In this document: positions 44,319 to 53,757 of the stretch, one piece after another
Numbering within the stretch: the first letter of the stretch is position 1
How the letters are laid out: each line of letters starts with the position of its first letter
Source of the DNA: Pseudomonas sp. TTU2014-080ASC
GTDB taxonomy: Bacteria; Pseudomonadota; Gammaproteobacteria; Pseudomonadales; Pseudomonadaceae
Assembly (NCBI RefSeq): GCF_001446935.1
Contig: NZ_LKKK01000014.1
Location: 167,135-231,134, forward strand
Direction of reading: 5' to 3'
DNA: 64,000 nucleotides
The notes under the pieces: model-generated
What the model was told of the DNA's origin: nothing
The model's input: only the letters and a program-made list of their open reading frames with translations
The model's database searches: none
Program-made: the position numbers and the translations under genes

Positions 44319-46279
44319 GCCTGAAGCACATCGATACCCTGCTGGTCGCCAACCGCGGAGAAATTGCCTGCCGCGTGATGCGTACCGCCTCCGCCATGGG
44401 CCTGCGCACCGTGGCCGTACACAGCGCCATCGACCAAGGTGCCCGCCATGTGCGTGAAGCCGACGTGGCGATCAACTTAGGCGGTGCCAAAGCGGCTGAA
44501 AGCTACCTGCTGGTGGACAAACTAATCGCAGCGGCCAAAGCCAGCGGCGCGCAGGCAATTCACCCTGGTTACGGCTTTCTCTCGGAAAACGCCGGTTTTG
44601 CCCGCGCCATTGAACAGGCTGGCCTAATCTTCCTTGGTCCACCCGCCAGCGCTATTGACGCCATGGGCAGTAAATCTGCCGCCAAAGCCCTGATGGAAGA
44701 AGCCGGTGTGCCGCTGGTTCCGGGCTACCACGGCGAAGCGCAGGACGTGGAAACCTTCCGCGCCGCTGCCGCTCGCATCGGTTACCCAGTGCTGCTTAAA
44801 GCCGCTGCAGGTGGCGGTGGTAAAGGCATGAAGGTCGTCGAGCAGGAAAGCGAGCTGGCGGAAGCGCTGGCCAGTGCCCAGCGTGAAGCGCAGTCCTCGT
44901 TCGGTGACTCGCGCATGCTGGTGGAAAAGTACGTACTCAAGCCCCGCCACGTGGAGATTCAGGTATTCGCCGACAGCCACGGTAACTGCCTGTACCTGAA
45001 CGAGCGTGACTGCTCGATCCAGCGCCGCCACCAAAAGGTGGTGGAAGAAGCCCCGGCGCCGGGCCTGTCGCCTGAACTGCGCCGCGCTATGGGCGAAGCG
45101 GCGGTTAAAGCCGCGCAAGCCATCGGCTATGTCGGCGCTGGTACGGTTGAGTTCTTGCTGGATTCACGCGGCGAATTCTTCTTTATGGAGATGAATACCC
45201 GCTTGCAGGTTGAGCACCCGGTGACCGAGCTGATCACAGGACTTGATCTGGTCGCCTGGCAGATTCAAATCGCCCGTGGCGAGGCGCTGCCCATCACGCA
45301 AGACCAAGTACCGCTTAACGGCCACGCCATTGAAGTGCGCCTGTATGCGGAAGACCCGGACAACGACTTTCTCCCCGCCACCGGCACCCTTGCGCTGTAC
45401 CGCGAAGCCAAGGCTGGCCCCGGACGCCGCGTTGACTCCGGTGTGGCTGAAGGTGATGAGGTCTCGCCCTTCTACGACCCGATGCTGGGCAAGCTGATCG
45501 CCTGGGGCACCAACCGTGAGGAAGCGCGCCTGCGCCTGCTGGCCATGCTTAAGGAAACCTGTGTTGGTGGCGTGAAAACCAACCTGGCGTTCCTGCAGCG
45601 CGTACTGGCTCATCCGGCTTTTGCTGGTGCGGAGTTGGATACCGGTTTTATTGCCCGTCACCACGAGCAACTGCTGCCGCCGGTTGCTGAGCTGAGCGAT
45701 GAGTTCTGGCAACTCGCAGCCGAAGCCATGCGCCAAAGCACTCCCAACACCGTGCGTGCAGATGATGCCAATTCACCTTGGAGCCAGCACAGCGGCCTGC
45801 GTTTAGGCCTGCCAGCCGAAACCGATCTGCATCTGAGCGCCCAAGGCCAGCGTCAGGTCGTACGTTTGCGCCATACCGCGCCAAGCACCATTCAGCTCAA
45901 TGGCGAACAGCTGCAGGTCGATCACAACGGCCTGCGCCAGCAGCATCTGGCCATCCGCCGGGGCGACACGCTGTTTTTGCAATACGCCGGCGAGCTGCAC
46001 AGCGTGCAGGCGGTTGACCCGATTGCCGAAGCCGAGGCCAGCCATCAACAACAAGGCGGCCTTACTGCGCCCATGAACGGCAGTATCGTCCGCGTGTTGG
46101 TGGAGCCCGGCCAGCAGGTGGAAGCCGGTACAGCATTAGTAGTGTTGGAAGCCATGAAAATGGAACACAGCATCCGCGCCCCGCAGGCCGGCACCGTCAG
46201 CGCGCTGTATTGCAGCGAAGGAGAAATGGTCAGCGAAGGCACCGTACTCGTAGAATTGGCCGAAACCGAATCAGTCTGA
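44315..46279 (+). CDS. liuD: 3-methylcrotonyl-CoA carboxylase, biotin-carboxylase/carrier (alpha) subunit
   Basis: LiuD carboxylates its own biotin with ATP and bicarbonate. The 654-residue chain has a biotin carboxylase N-domain (LLVANRGEIACRVMRTA, HPGYGFLSENAGFA), an ATP-grasp domain with the glycine loop KAAAGGGGKGMKVV near residue 160, a carboxylase C-domain (GHAIEVRLYAEDP near 340), and a C-terminal biotinyl domain with VLEAMKMEHSI near residue 612, where the Lys of AMKM carries biotin. It overlaps liuC and is followed by a REP-like hairpin. Confidence 0.96.
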   Translation: MSLKHIDTLLVANRGEIACRVMRTASAMGLRTVAVHSAIDQGARHVREADVAINLGGAKAAESYLLVDKLIAAAKASGAQAIHPGYGFLSENAGFARAIEQAGLIFLGPPASAIDAMGSKSAAKALMEEAGVPLVPGYHGEAQDVETFRAAAARIGYPVLLKAAAGGGGKGMKVVEQESELAEALASAQREAQSSFGDSRMLVEKYVLKPRHVEIQVFADSHGNCLYLNERDCSIQRRHQKVVEEAPAPGLSPELRRAMGEAAVKAAQAIGYVGAGTVEFLLDSRGEFFFMEMNTRLQVEHPVTELITGLDLVAWQIQIARGEALPITQDQVPLNGHAIEVRLYAEDPDNDFLPATGTLALYREAKAGPGRRVDSGVAEGDEVSPFYDPMLGKLIAWGTNREEARLRLLAMLKETCVGGVKTNLAFLQRVLAHPAFAGAELDTGFIARHHEQLLPPVAELSDEFWQLAAEAMRQSTPNTVRADDANSPWSQHSGLRLGLPAETDLHLSAQGQRQVVRLRHTAPSTIQLNGEQLQVDHNGLRQQHLAIRRGDTLFLQYAGELHSVQAVDPIAEAEASHQQQGGLTAPMNGSIVRVLVEPGQQVEAGTALVVLEAMKMEHSIRAPQAGTVSALYCSEGEMVSEGTVLVELAETESV

Positions 46280-46281
46280 CT

Positions 46282-46315
46282 GTAGGGTGGATAAGCGCGC
46301 AGCGTTATCCACCAC
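46282..46315. repeat. REP-like hairpin repeat, copy 2 (liuD-liuE gap)
   Basis: GTAGGGTGGATAA and TTATCCACCAC enclose a short GC loop; the stem GGTGGATAA/TTATCCACC is perfect. It shares the GTAGGGTGGAT head with copy 1 at 41842, in the opposite orientation. It lies 2 bases after the liuD stop and may modulate liuE levels. Confidence 0.7.
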
Positions 46316-46356
46316 AAAACGGCAGGTTGAACACTGCCTGCCCACGGAGAAACCAG

Positions 46357-47259
46357 ATGTCCCTACCCAAACAAGTCCGCCTGGTCGAAGTCGGCCCCCG
46401 CGACGGTTTGCAGAACGAGAAACAGCCCATCAGCGTCGCCGACAAGGTGCGCCTGGTCGATGACCTGACCGCCGCAGGCCTGAGCTACGTGGAAGTCGGC
46501 AGTTTCGTCTCGCCAAAGTGGGTGCCGCAAATGGCCGGTTCTGCCGACGTGTTCGCGCAAATCCAGCAAAAAGCTGGCGTCACCTACGCCGCCCTCGCCC
46601 CAAACCTCAAAGGTTTTGAAGATGCACTGGCCGCAGGCGTGAAAGAAGTCGCGGTATTTGCCGCTGCCTCCGAAGCCTTCTCGCAGAAGAACATCAACTG
46701 CTCCATCAGCGAAAGCCTGCAACGCTTTGTGCCGGTAATGTACGCTGCCAAGCAACACGGTATTCGCGTGCGCGGTTATGTCTCCTGCGTACTGGGCTGC
46801 CCGTACGACGGCGACGTAGCACCGGAACAGGTTGCCGCGATCTCCCGCGAGCTGTTCGCCATGGGCTGCTATGAAGTCTCCCTCGGCGACACCATCGGCA
46901 CCGGCACGGCAGGCGCAACCCGCACCCTGTTTGATGTGGTGGGCCGTGACATTCCACGGGACAAGCTCGCCGGACACTTTCACGACACCTACGGCCAGGC
47001 CACCGCCAATATCTACGCCAGCCTGCTCGAAGGCATCAGTGTGTTCGACAGCTCCGTCGCCGGTTTGGGCGGCTGCCCGTACGCCAAAGGGGCCAGCGGC
47101 AACGTCGCCAGCGAAGACGTGGTTTATCTGCTTAACGGTCTGGGCATCCACACCGGGATCAATCTGGACCTTCTGATCCAGGCTGGCAGCCGTATTTGCG
47201 ACGTGTTGGGCAAGGTCAATGGTTCACGGGTTGCTAAGGCCAAGCTGGCCAGCGCCTAA
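46357..47259 (+). CDS. liuE: hydroxymethylglutaryl-CoA lyase
   Basis: LiuE cleaves HMG-CoA into acetyl-CoA and acetoacetate. The 300-residue TIM-barrel protein shows the HMGL-like N-terminus RLVEVGPRDGLQNEKQPIS (metal-binding D), the HFHDTYGQATANIY metal-ligand segment near residue 207, and the lyase signature SSVAGLGGCPYAKGASGNVA near 231 with the active-site Cys. The longest frame runs back into liuD; the ATG giving MSLPKQVRL is chosen from family alignment and GGAG at 46346-46349. Confidence 0.95.
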   Translation: MSLPKQVRLVEVGPRDGLQNEKQPISVADKVRLVDDLTAAGLSYVEVGSFVSPKWVPQMAGSADVFAQIQQKAGVTYAALAPNLKGFEDALAAGVKEVAVFAAASEAFSQKNINCSISESLQRFVPVMYAAKQHGIRVRGYVSCVLGCPYDGDVAPEQVAAISRELFAMGCYEVSLGDTIGTGTAGATRTLFDVVGRDIPRDKLAGHFHDTYGQATANIYASLLEGISVFDSSVAGLGGCPYAKGASGNVASEDVVYLLNGLGIHTGINLDLLIQAGSRICDVLGKVNGSRVAKAKLASA

Positions 47260-47453
47260 CGCTGTAACGACAGCCTGACAGGCCGTAAACCGCTGCGATC
47301 AGGTTCTGCCAGCCAGGCCTGATCATTGGAGCGCGGTTGCTACACAGAGTTCGCAACACCTCTTGTAAGCCCAGCAAAACGGGCTGTCAGGACGACGAAA
47401 CTAAACGCTAGGCTGCGCAGCCAAACGCCATAACAAGAATTTGAGGATGCGAC

Positions 47454-49409
47454 ATGCAACAGCCCCTCTGGACGCCTTCCGCCGAGCGCATTGCCGCCAC
47501 GCAAATGGATCGCTTTCGCCTGTTCGTCAATCAACGCCACACGCTACAATTGGCTGATTACCCTGCCCTGCACCAGTGGAGCGTCGAACAGCGTGAAGCC
47601 TTCTGGCAGGCGGTTGTCGACTTCTTCCAGATTCGCTTTGCTGCGCAGCCCAACCGAGTTCTTCGGGAAGGCAGCCAGATGCCCAGCGCCAGCTGGTTTC
47701 CCGGCGCTACCCTAAACTTTGCCGAACACCTGTTGCGCCGACGCGATGATCACACCGCCATCGTTGCGATTGCTGAGGATGGCAGCCGCGAGCAACTCAC
47801 CTACGCCGAACTGGCTCGCCACGTCGCTGGCCTGCAACGCAGCCTGCAAGCAGCAGGTGTTGGCATCGGTGATCGGGTGGCTGCGTTTATGCCTAATACA
47901 TGGCAAACCCTGGTCGGCATGCTTGCCACTACCAGCCTCGGTGCCACTTGGTCGAGCTGCTCGCCAGACTTCGGCACCCAAGGCGTGATCGACCGCTTTG
48001 GTCAGATTGAACCCAAGGTGCTGATTGCCACAGCGGGCTACCGCTATGCCGGGAAGAATCTGGATACCACGGCCAAGCTCAACGAAATCCTTGAGCGCAT
48101 GCCCAGCCTGCAACAGCTGATTGTGGTGCCCTACTTCAACACCCACGCCCGCGCCGAAGATTTCACCAGCAGCGCCAACGTCAGCCTCTGGGCCGACTTC
48201 TACCAGCCCGGCGGCGAGCCGGAGTTCACCCCGGTACCGTTCGCCCATCCGCTGTACATCCTGTATTCCAGCGGCACCACTGGCGTACCCAAGTGCATCG
48301 TCCACGGCACCGGCGGCACCTTGCTGCAACACGTTAAGGAATTGGGGCTGCACACCGACCTGACTGCTGACGACACCCTGTTCTACTACACCACTTGTGG
48401 CTGGATGATGTGGAACTGGCTGGTCTCCGGCTTATCGCTGGGGGCTACGCTGGTGCTGTTCGACGGCTCTCCGTTCCACCCTGAACCAACCCGTCTGATT
48501 GATCTGATCGACAGCGAACGGATCAGCATCTTCGGCACCAGCGCCAAGTTTATTGCCGCGCTGGAGAAAGCCGGAGCCAAGCCCCGCAAATCCCACGATC
48601 TGAGCAGCCTTAAAGCAATTCTCAGCACCGGCTCACCGCTGGCCCACGAGAGTTTTGAATACGTGTACCGCGATATCAAAGCCGACCTGTGCCTGTCCTC
48701 CATTTCCGGTGGCACTGATATCGTTTCCTGCTTCGCCCTGGGCAACCCGGTTCTTCCGGTCTATACCGGCGAGCTGCAATGCAAAGGCCTGGGCATGGAC
48801 GTACAAGTGTGGAATGAAGGCGGTCAGTCGGTGCTGGGCGAGAAAGGTGAGCTGGTCTGCGCCCGGCATTTCACCAGCATGCCGGTGGGCTTCTGGAATG
48901 ACGCCAATGGCGAAAAATTCCGCGCCGCCTACTTCGAAAACTTCCCCGGCGTCTGGGCCCATGGTGATTACGCAGAAATCACCGGCAACGGCGGCCTGAT
49001 CATCCACGGCCGTTCAGATGCCGTGCTCAACCCCGGCGGCGTGCGTATCGGCACCGCGGAAATCTACCGGCAGGTGGAGAAAGTTGAGCAGGTGCTGGAA
49101 TCCATCGCCATCGGTCAGGACTGGCAAGGCGATGTACGTGTCGTATTGTTCGTGCGCCTGCGTGACGGTTTGCAGCTAGACGATGCCCTGCGCGATCAAA
49201 TCCGCAGCGTCATCCGTGCCAACACCACGCCGCGCCATGTTCCGGCCAAAATAGTGCAGGTGGCGGATATTCCGCGCACCATCAGCGGAAAGATCGTCGA
49301 AATAGCCGTGCGTAATGTGGTGCACGGCCAGCCGGTGAAGAACACCGATGCGCTGGCCAATCCGCAGGCACTTGAGCTGTTCCGCGGCTTGCCCGAGCTG
49401 CAGGACTGA
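47454..49409 (+). CDS. acetoacetyl-CoA synthetase
   Basis: A 651-residue AMP-forming ligase that activates acetoacetate, the product of LiuE, to acetoacetyl-CoA. Visible motifs: the P-loop-like YSSGTTGVPKCIVHGTGG near residue 265, SSISGGTDIVSCFALGNPV near 420, AHGDYAEITGNGGLIIHGRSDAVLNPGGVRIG near 502-530 (read in pieces), and the acylation lysine in PRTISGKIVEIAV near 609. The N-terminal acetyl-CoA-synthetase domain (ASWFPGATLNFAEHLL) is present. It follows liuE by 194 bases on the same strand, which fits a shared leucine pathway even if it has its own promoter. Confidence 0.93.
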   Translation: MQQPLWTPSAERIAATQMDRFRLFVNQRHTLQLADYPALHQWSVEQREAFWQAVVDFFQIRFAAQPNRVLREGSQMPSASWFPGATLNFAEHLLRRRDDHTAIVAIAEDGSREQLTYAELARHVAGLQRSLQAAGVGIGDRVAAFMPNTWQTLVGMLATTSLGATWSSCSPDFGTQGVIDRFGQIEPKVLIATAGYRYAGKNLDTTAKLNEILERMPSLQQLIVVPYFNTHARAEDFTSSANVSLWADFYQPGGEPEFTPVPFAHPLYILYSSGTTGVPKCIVHGTGGTLLQHVKELGLHTDLTADDTLFYYTTCGWMMWNWLVSGLSLGATLVLFDGSPFHPEPTRLIDLIDSERISIFGTSAKFIAALEKAGAKPRKSHDLSSLKAILSTGSPLAHESFEYVYRDIKADLCLSSISGGTDIVSCFALGNPVLPVYTGELQCKGLGMDVQVWNEGGQSVLGEKGELVCARHFTSMPVGFWNDANGEKFRAAYFENFPGVWAHGDYAEITGNGGLIIHGRSDAVLNPGGVRIGTAEIYRQVEKVEQVLESIAIGQDWQGDVRVVLFVRLRDGLQLDDALRDQIRSVIRANTTPRHVPAKIVQVADIPRTISGKIVEIAVRNVVHGQPVKNTDALANPQALELFRGLPELQD

Positions 49410-49412
49410 CCG

Positions 49413-50249
49413 TTACGGCTGAGGCTTAACGCGCAGGCTCTTACCGGCCTGCGCCGCCACCTCCAGCGCCTGACCGTCGCGCTGTTTACCCTGACGGGCC
49501 AGACCAACCAACTGCGGAATCAGGTCACCTTCAGTCAGGTGCTGCCAAAAGCGCCCCGGCATATGCTGGCGCATCACTGTCGGATTAAGGCGAGCCGGGT
49601 TGAAGATATGCCGGTAATAGGTGCGCCACAGTTCGGCACCGGGATCATCTGCATTTTTCGCCCACTCGCGCCATTCATTAGGGCACTGGCGACGGTAATC
49701 GAACTGGCCGTCGTAGCGGACGCCGTCGCGGTGCGTCGCAATCAGCCAGCGCTGCTTACCCAACCGCCCAGCAAAGTGCTCGCAGGCTTCCTGCAAAATA
49801 TCGTGAGCTGGCTCGTAATAGGCGACCAGATCAAGCTGCAGCCGATCGGCCAGATCCGCAGGCAGTGGTGTAAAGCGCACATACGCATGCAAGTGATGGG
49901 CTTCGCGGCGCACCTGTTTGATTCGCCGGTGCAATTCGGAACCCAGGCTGTCACCCGGCAGCATGGCAGTCCTGTCACCATGCGCGACGCGCCAAAGCAC
50001 CTCATACAACAAACTCCAGCGCTGCTCCCCGCGATAGCGGGCGGCGGTTTCCAGCAAGCTGATCAACTGTGCCGGAACCTGTGTGCGGTATGGCCCACGC
50101 CCCTTTGGTAGCGTACCGGGCACCGCCAAAAGGTCGTTGATCAAGCCTTGCGACCAGGTCACCTGAGACGGATCAATACCATGGCTGAGCAGGCTGCGGG
50201 CCTGATCACGCCACAACTCAAACGTGTCATCGCAATCCAGCTCGATCAT
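49413..50249 (-). CDS. TIGR03915/DUF4130-family putative DNA repair protein
   Basis: A 278-residue cytoplasmic protein that I recognise as the DUF4130-type partner of a radical SAM protein. Features: VTWSQGLINDLLAVPG, a basic KQVRREAHHLHAYVRF segment near residue 110, AYYEPAHDILQEACEHFAGR near 145, and WRTYYRHIFNPARLNPTVMRQHMPGRFW near 208-236. Its function is unproven; it is assigned to DNA repair by constant pairing with the radical SAM gene. The start ATG overlaps the upstream stop as ATGA; a GTG two codons earlier is the alternative. Confidence 0.85.
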   Translation of the reverse strand: MIELDCDDTFELWRDQARSLLSHGIDPSQVTWSQGLINDLLAVPGTLPKGRGPYRTQVPAQLISLLETAARYRGEQRWSLLYEVLWRVAHGDRTAMLPGDSLGSELHRRIKQVRREAHHLHAYVRFTPLPADLADRLQLDLVAYYEPAHDILQEACEHFAGRLGKQRWLIATHRDGVRYDGQFDYRRQCPNEWREWAKNADDPGAELWRTYYRHIFNPARLNPTVMRQHMPGRFWQHLTEGDLIPQLVGLARQGKQRDGQALEVAAQAGKSLRVKPQP

Positions 50250-51466
50250 CCCCACAACCCCATTTGCTCCGGCGCTTGCGGATCACGCAGCTGCGCCCGC
50301 AACAGATGGCTGGAAACTTCACCGGTAGGCGGCCTGTAATCACTGGTGACGATAAAGGGCCGGGCCTTGTCCAGCACACAGCGCAGGTGGATCAGGTCGT
50401 CATAGCGAATTCGCCGTTCACGACGCAGCTCCACCAGGCGTTTCACTGAGCGCAAACCGATACCAGGAATCCGCGCCATTACGGCCGGTTCCGCGCGATT
50501 CAGATCAACCGGAAACTGCTCACGATTGGCCAGCGCCCAGGCCAGTTTGGGATCGATGTCCAGTGCCAGATGGTTGTTCTCAGTCACCAGCTCGCCAGCT
50601 TTGTAACCATAACCACGCAACAGAAAATCAGCCTGATACAAGCGATGCTCGCGCAGTAACGGAGGAGCGGCCAAGGGCACTGTGTTAGGGCTATCCGGAA
50701 TCGGGCTGAACGCCGAGTAATACACGCGGCGCAGGCCATAGCCGTTATACAGCGACTCCGCGTTACGCAAGATGGTGCGATCATCCGAACCGTCTGCACC
50801 AACAATCATCTGCGTGCTCTGCCCGGCCGGGGCAAAACGTGGTGCCTTAACCTCTCCGGCCACCGCCTGCTGCCCCTGATAGATCGTGCCCATGGCCTGA
50901 CGAATACTGACCACCTTTTTCTCCGGTGCCAGCCGTTTCAGGCCCGACTCACTAGGCAGCTCGATATTCACACTAAGGCGATCCGCCAGCCTGCCCGCCT
51001 CTTCGATCAACAACGGATCAGCATCAGGAATCGTCTTTAGATGAATGTAGCCACGGAAGTTGTGCTCCTCACGTAGCAACCGCGCCACGCGGATGATCTG
51101 CTCCATGGTGTAGTCCGCCGAACGGATAATCCCTGAGCTCAGAAATAACCCGCTGATGCAGTTACGGCGGTAAAAATCCAGGGTCAGGCGCACCACCTCC
51201 TCCGGACTGAAGCGCGCGCGAGGGACATTACTGGAGCGGCGGTTGACACAATACTGGCAGTCGTAAAGGCAGAAGTTGGTCAGCAGCACTTTGAGCAAGG
51301 ACACACAGCGTCCATCTGGAGTGAAGCTATGGCATATGCCCATGCCATTGGTCGCGCCCAAGCCATCTTTACCTTTGGAACTGCGCGACTGGCTGCCACT
51401 ACTGGCACAGGAAGCATCGTATTTAGCGGCATCGGCAAGGATGCCAAGTTTGGCGATAAGTTGCAT
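50246..51466 (-). CDS. putative DNA modification/repair radical SAM protein (TIGR03916)
   Basis: A 406-residue radical SAM enzyme. The [4Fe-4S]-binding cysteines lie in LTNFCLYDCQYCVNRRSS near residue 64 (C-x3-C-x2-C), followed by a TIM-barrel-like core (LFLSSGIIRSADYTMEQI, SVNIELPSESGLKRLAPEKK). The C-terminus has a helix-hairpin-helix DNA-binding motif, RIPGIGLRSVKRLVELR near residue 343, which supports action on DNA. Coupled by ATGA to the DUF4130 gene. The reaction is unknown. Confidence 0.88.
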   Translation of the reverse strand: MQLIAKLGILADAAKYDASCASSGSQSRSSKGKDGLGATNGMGICHSFTPDGRCVSLLKVLLTNFCLYDCQYCVNRRSSNVPRARFSPEEVVRLTLDFYRRNCISGLFLSSGIIRSADYTMEQIIRVARLLREEHNFRGYIHLKTIPDADPLLIEEAGRLADRLSVNIELPSESGLKRLAPEKKVVSIRQAMGTIYQGQQAVAGEVKAPRFAPAGQSTQMIVGADGSDDRTILRNAESLYNGYGLRRVYYSAFSPIPDSPNTVPLAAPPLLREHRLYQADFLLRGYGYKAGELVTENNHLALDIDPKLAWALANREQFPVDLNRAEPAVMARIPGIGLRSVKRLVELRRERRIRYDDLIHLRCVLDKARPFIVTSDYRPPTGEVSSHLLRAQLRDPQAPEQMGLWG

Positions 51467-51672
51467 GAGGCACCAACACTACTGATTATCCATACAGTAT
51501 TTGGAATTTTTCCCTCACTCAAGTACCAGATATCAGTGTGCGCCAACCGTAAGGCCAATTTGGATTTGATTTGCAGAGGAGAAATACAGATGCTAAACAC
51601 CGTGATGCCATTTAGATGGCAAGCCAATCAGTCACTCCTACACTTACAAAATAAATAAATGGAGGACGCCAA

Positions 51673-52398
51673 ATGGGACTGTCGCGATGCAGCGTATTTA
51701 TCGCTGCGAGCTTTGTCGCATCCGTTCATGCTGCCGATCATGTCGAGCTCTATATTCCCGAGGCACCACCTCTGACCTTTCAGCAGTATCACAACGGTCA
51801 CGGCATTGTGGGCGATATGGCGCTGAAGGCCATCATTGACGCTGGCTTAATCGCCACACTGGTAAAAATGCCCTGGGCCCGGGCTCAGCTGAACGTGTCA
51901 GCAGGTAAAGACCTGCTGATCACCCCGCTCTCACGCACACCTGAACGCGAAGACCAGTACACCTGGATTGCCCCCATCATGTCGCTGGAACGGGCCTTCT
52001 TCTCCCTCGGACCGCCAGTTAGCAGCTTTGAAGATGCGCGCAAACGCTACAACCGAATCGCAGTCGGTCTTGGCACCCCCCAGGAAACAACACTGTTACA
52101 AGCAGGTATTCCCCCGGACCAGATTGTCAGCATCAAGCTCGGAGAAATTCCCATCAATATGCTCAAGCTCGGACGAGTCGATGCTTGGTACACCGGAATT
52201 CCCGAAGCCCTTTTTCTATGGCCTGAAGACGGCCCCAGGCTGCAGCGCAGCCCAGTTCTGAATGCTTCGGATATTTACCTGGCCTGCTCCAAAGACTGCA
52301 ATCCAAAACTGGTGCAGCGTTTGAAACAGGCCATCGAAGGGCTTCATAAGAAAGGAACGCTGGAGGATGTTAAACGCGTCTATCTTCCCGAGCCCTAA
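51673..52398 (+). CDS. orphan periplasmic solute-binding protein (SBP_bac_3-like)
   Basis: A 241-residue exported protein. Signal peptide MGLSRCSVFIAASFVASVHAAD, then a family-3 type binding fold (VELYIPEAPPLTFQQY, GIVGDMALKAIIDAGL, WARAQLNVSAGKDLLITPLSRTPERE in pieces, and a second lobe ending in LEDVKRVYLPE). GGAGG lies 8 bases before the ATG, an excellent site. No permease or ATPase gene is adjacent; such orphan proteins in Pseudomonas may be sensors rather than transporters. Ligand unknown. Confidence 0.8.
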   Translation: MGLSRCSVFIAASFVASVHAADHVELYIPEAPPLTFQQYHNGHGIVGDMALKAIIDAGLIATLVKMPWARAQLNVSAGKDLLITPLSRTPEREDQYTWIAPIMSLERAFFSLGPPVSSFEDARKRYNRIAVGLGTPQETTLLQAGIPPDQIVSIKLGEIPINMLKLGRVDAWYTGIPEALFLWPEDGPRLQRSPVLNASDIYLACSKDCNPKLVQRLKQAIEGLHKKGTLEDVKRVYLPEP

Positions 52399-52401
52399 GC
52401 C

Positions 52402-53613
52402 TCAGATACCGATACGGCCGGGATCGTCAGCCTGCTGATCGTCTTCAATATCCTCCAGACGCAGCTCCAACCCCCATTCGGGTTTGGCCGGAGCAACCGG
52501 AGCATCTGGCGCTTCAGCGGTTGATGCCTCAGCACTGGCCGCAGCCGGACGATTATCCCGATGCAGCTTCAGTTGCAGGCGCACGTTGTTGGCCGAGTCA
52601 GCGTTTTTAACCGCCTCTTCTTCAGTGATTGCTCCTTCGTGCACCAGAGAAATCAAAGCCTGATCGAAGGTCTGCATGCCCAGGTTGCGAGACTTCTCCA
52701 TGATTTCCTTGATCTCGGAGAGTTCGCTGCGCTTGATCAAATCGCGCACAGTCGGCGTGCCCAGCAGAACTTCAACCGCCGCACGGCGTTTACCATCCAC
52801 AGTTTTGACCAGACGCTGAGAAATAAAGGCCTTGAGGTTGTTACCCAAGTCATTGAGCAGCTGCGGCCGGCGGTCTTCAGGGAAAAAGTTGATAATGCGG
52901 TCCAACGCTTGGTTGGCGTTGTTGGCATGCAGCGTAGAGATGGCTAAATGGCCGGTATCGGCAAACGCCAGGGCATGTTCCATAGTTTCGCGGTCGCGAA
53001 TCTCGCCGATCAGAATCACATCTGGAGCCTGGCGCAGGGTATTTTTCAGCGCAGCATGGAAGCTACGGGTGTCCACGCCAACTTCACGTTGGTTGATAAT
53101 GGACTTCTTATGCCGGTGTACGTACTCAACCGGATCCTCAATGGTGATGATGTGCCCGCCGCTGTTGCGGTTACGGTAGTCAATCAGCGCAGCCAGCGAG
53201 GTCGACTTACCCGAGCCAGTACCACCAACAAACAGCACAAGGCCACGTTTTTCCATTACCGTTTTCAGCAATACTTCTGGCAGCTTCAGATCCTCAAAAC
53301 GAGGAATCTCCATTTTGATGTTCCGTGCGACAATGGAGACTTCGTTGCGCTGTTTGAAGATGTTGATACGGAATCGGCCAACGCTGGGAATGGAGATGGC
53401 CAGGTTCATCTCTAACTCTCGCTCAAATTCCTCTCGCTGGGCGCTGTCCATGACCGAATCGGCAATGGCCGCAACCTCACCCGACTTCAGCGGCTCTGCG
53501 CTAAGCGCTTTGAGCACCCCGTTGAACTTGGCGCAGGGAGGTGCTCCCGTGGATAGGTACAGATCAGACCCGTCCTGAGTGGACAGGATTTTGAGCATGG
53601 CGTTGAGATCCAT
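52402..53613 (-). CDS. PilT/PilU-family type IV pilus retraction ATPase
   Basis: A 403-residue hexameric secretion ATPase. N-terminal PAS-like region (MLKILSTQDGSDLYLSTGAPP), Walker A GGTGSGKSTSLAALI near residue 130, Asp box IITIEDPVEYVH, Walker B DVILIGEIRDRETMEHAL near 200, and the His box GHLAISTLHANNANQALDRI. ALKNTLRQAPD and NNANQALDRIINFFPE make it closer to PilU than PilT. A poorly conserved Ala/Pro/Glu-rich tail (~355-403) extends it past usual PilU length (~380). No other pil gene is nearby, so this is likely a second, stand-alone paralogue. Confidence 0.88.
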   Translation of the reverse strand: MDLNAMLKILSTQDGSDLYLSTGAPPCAKFNGVLKALSAEPLKSGEVAAIADSVMDSAQREEFERELEMNLAISIPSVGRFRINIFKQRNEVSIVARNIKMEIPRFEDLKLPEVLLKTVMEKRGLVLFVGGTGSGKSTSLAALIDYRNRNSGGHIITIEDPVEYVHRHKKSIINQREVGVDTRSFHAALKNTLRQAPDVILIGEIRDRETMEHALAFADTGHLAISTLHANNANQALDRIINFFPEDRRPQLLNDLGNNLKAFISQRLVKTVDGKRRAAVEVLLGTPTVRDLIKRSELSEIKEIMEKSRNLGMQTFDQALISLVHEGAITEEEAVKNADSANNVRLQLKLHRDNRPAAASAEASTAEAPDAPVAPAKPEWGLELRLEDIEDDQQADDPGRIGI

Positions 53614-53757
53614 AACAAAGCATCCGGCAGAGTGGATTTATTATTTTCGCTTGGTGCAGAAGCTAGCCCGCAGCAGTAACGTTGAAGTGGTTCACTGTGC
53701 GGAATAAAACATATCCGATAGTGGCACAATATTCCCATTTAAAACGAGGAGCCTGTC

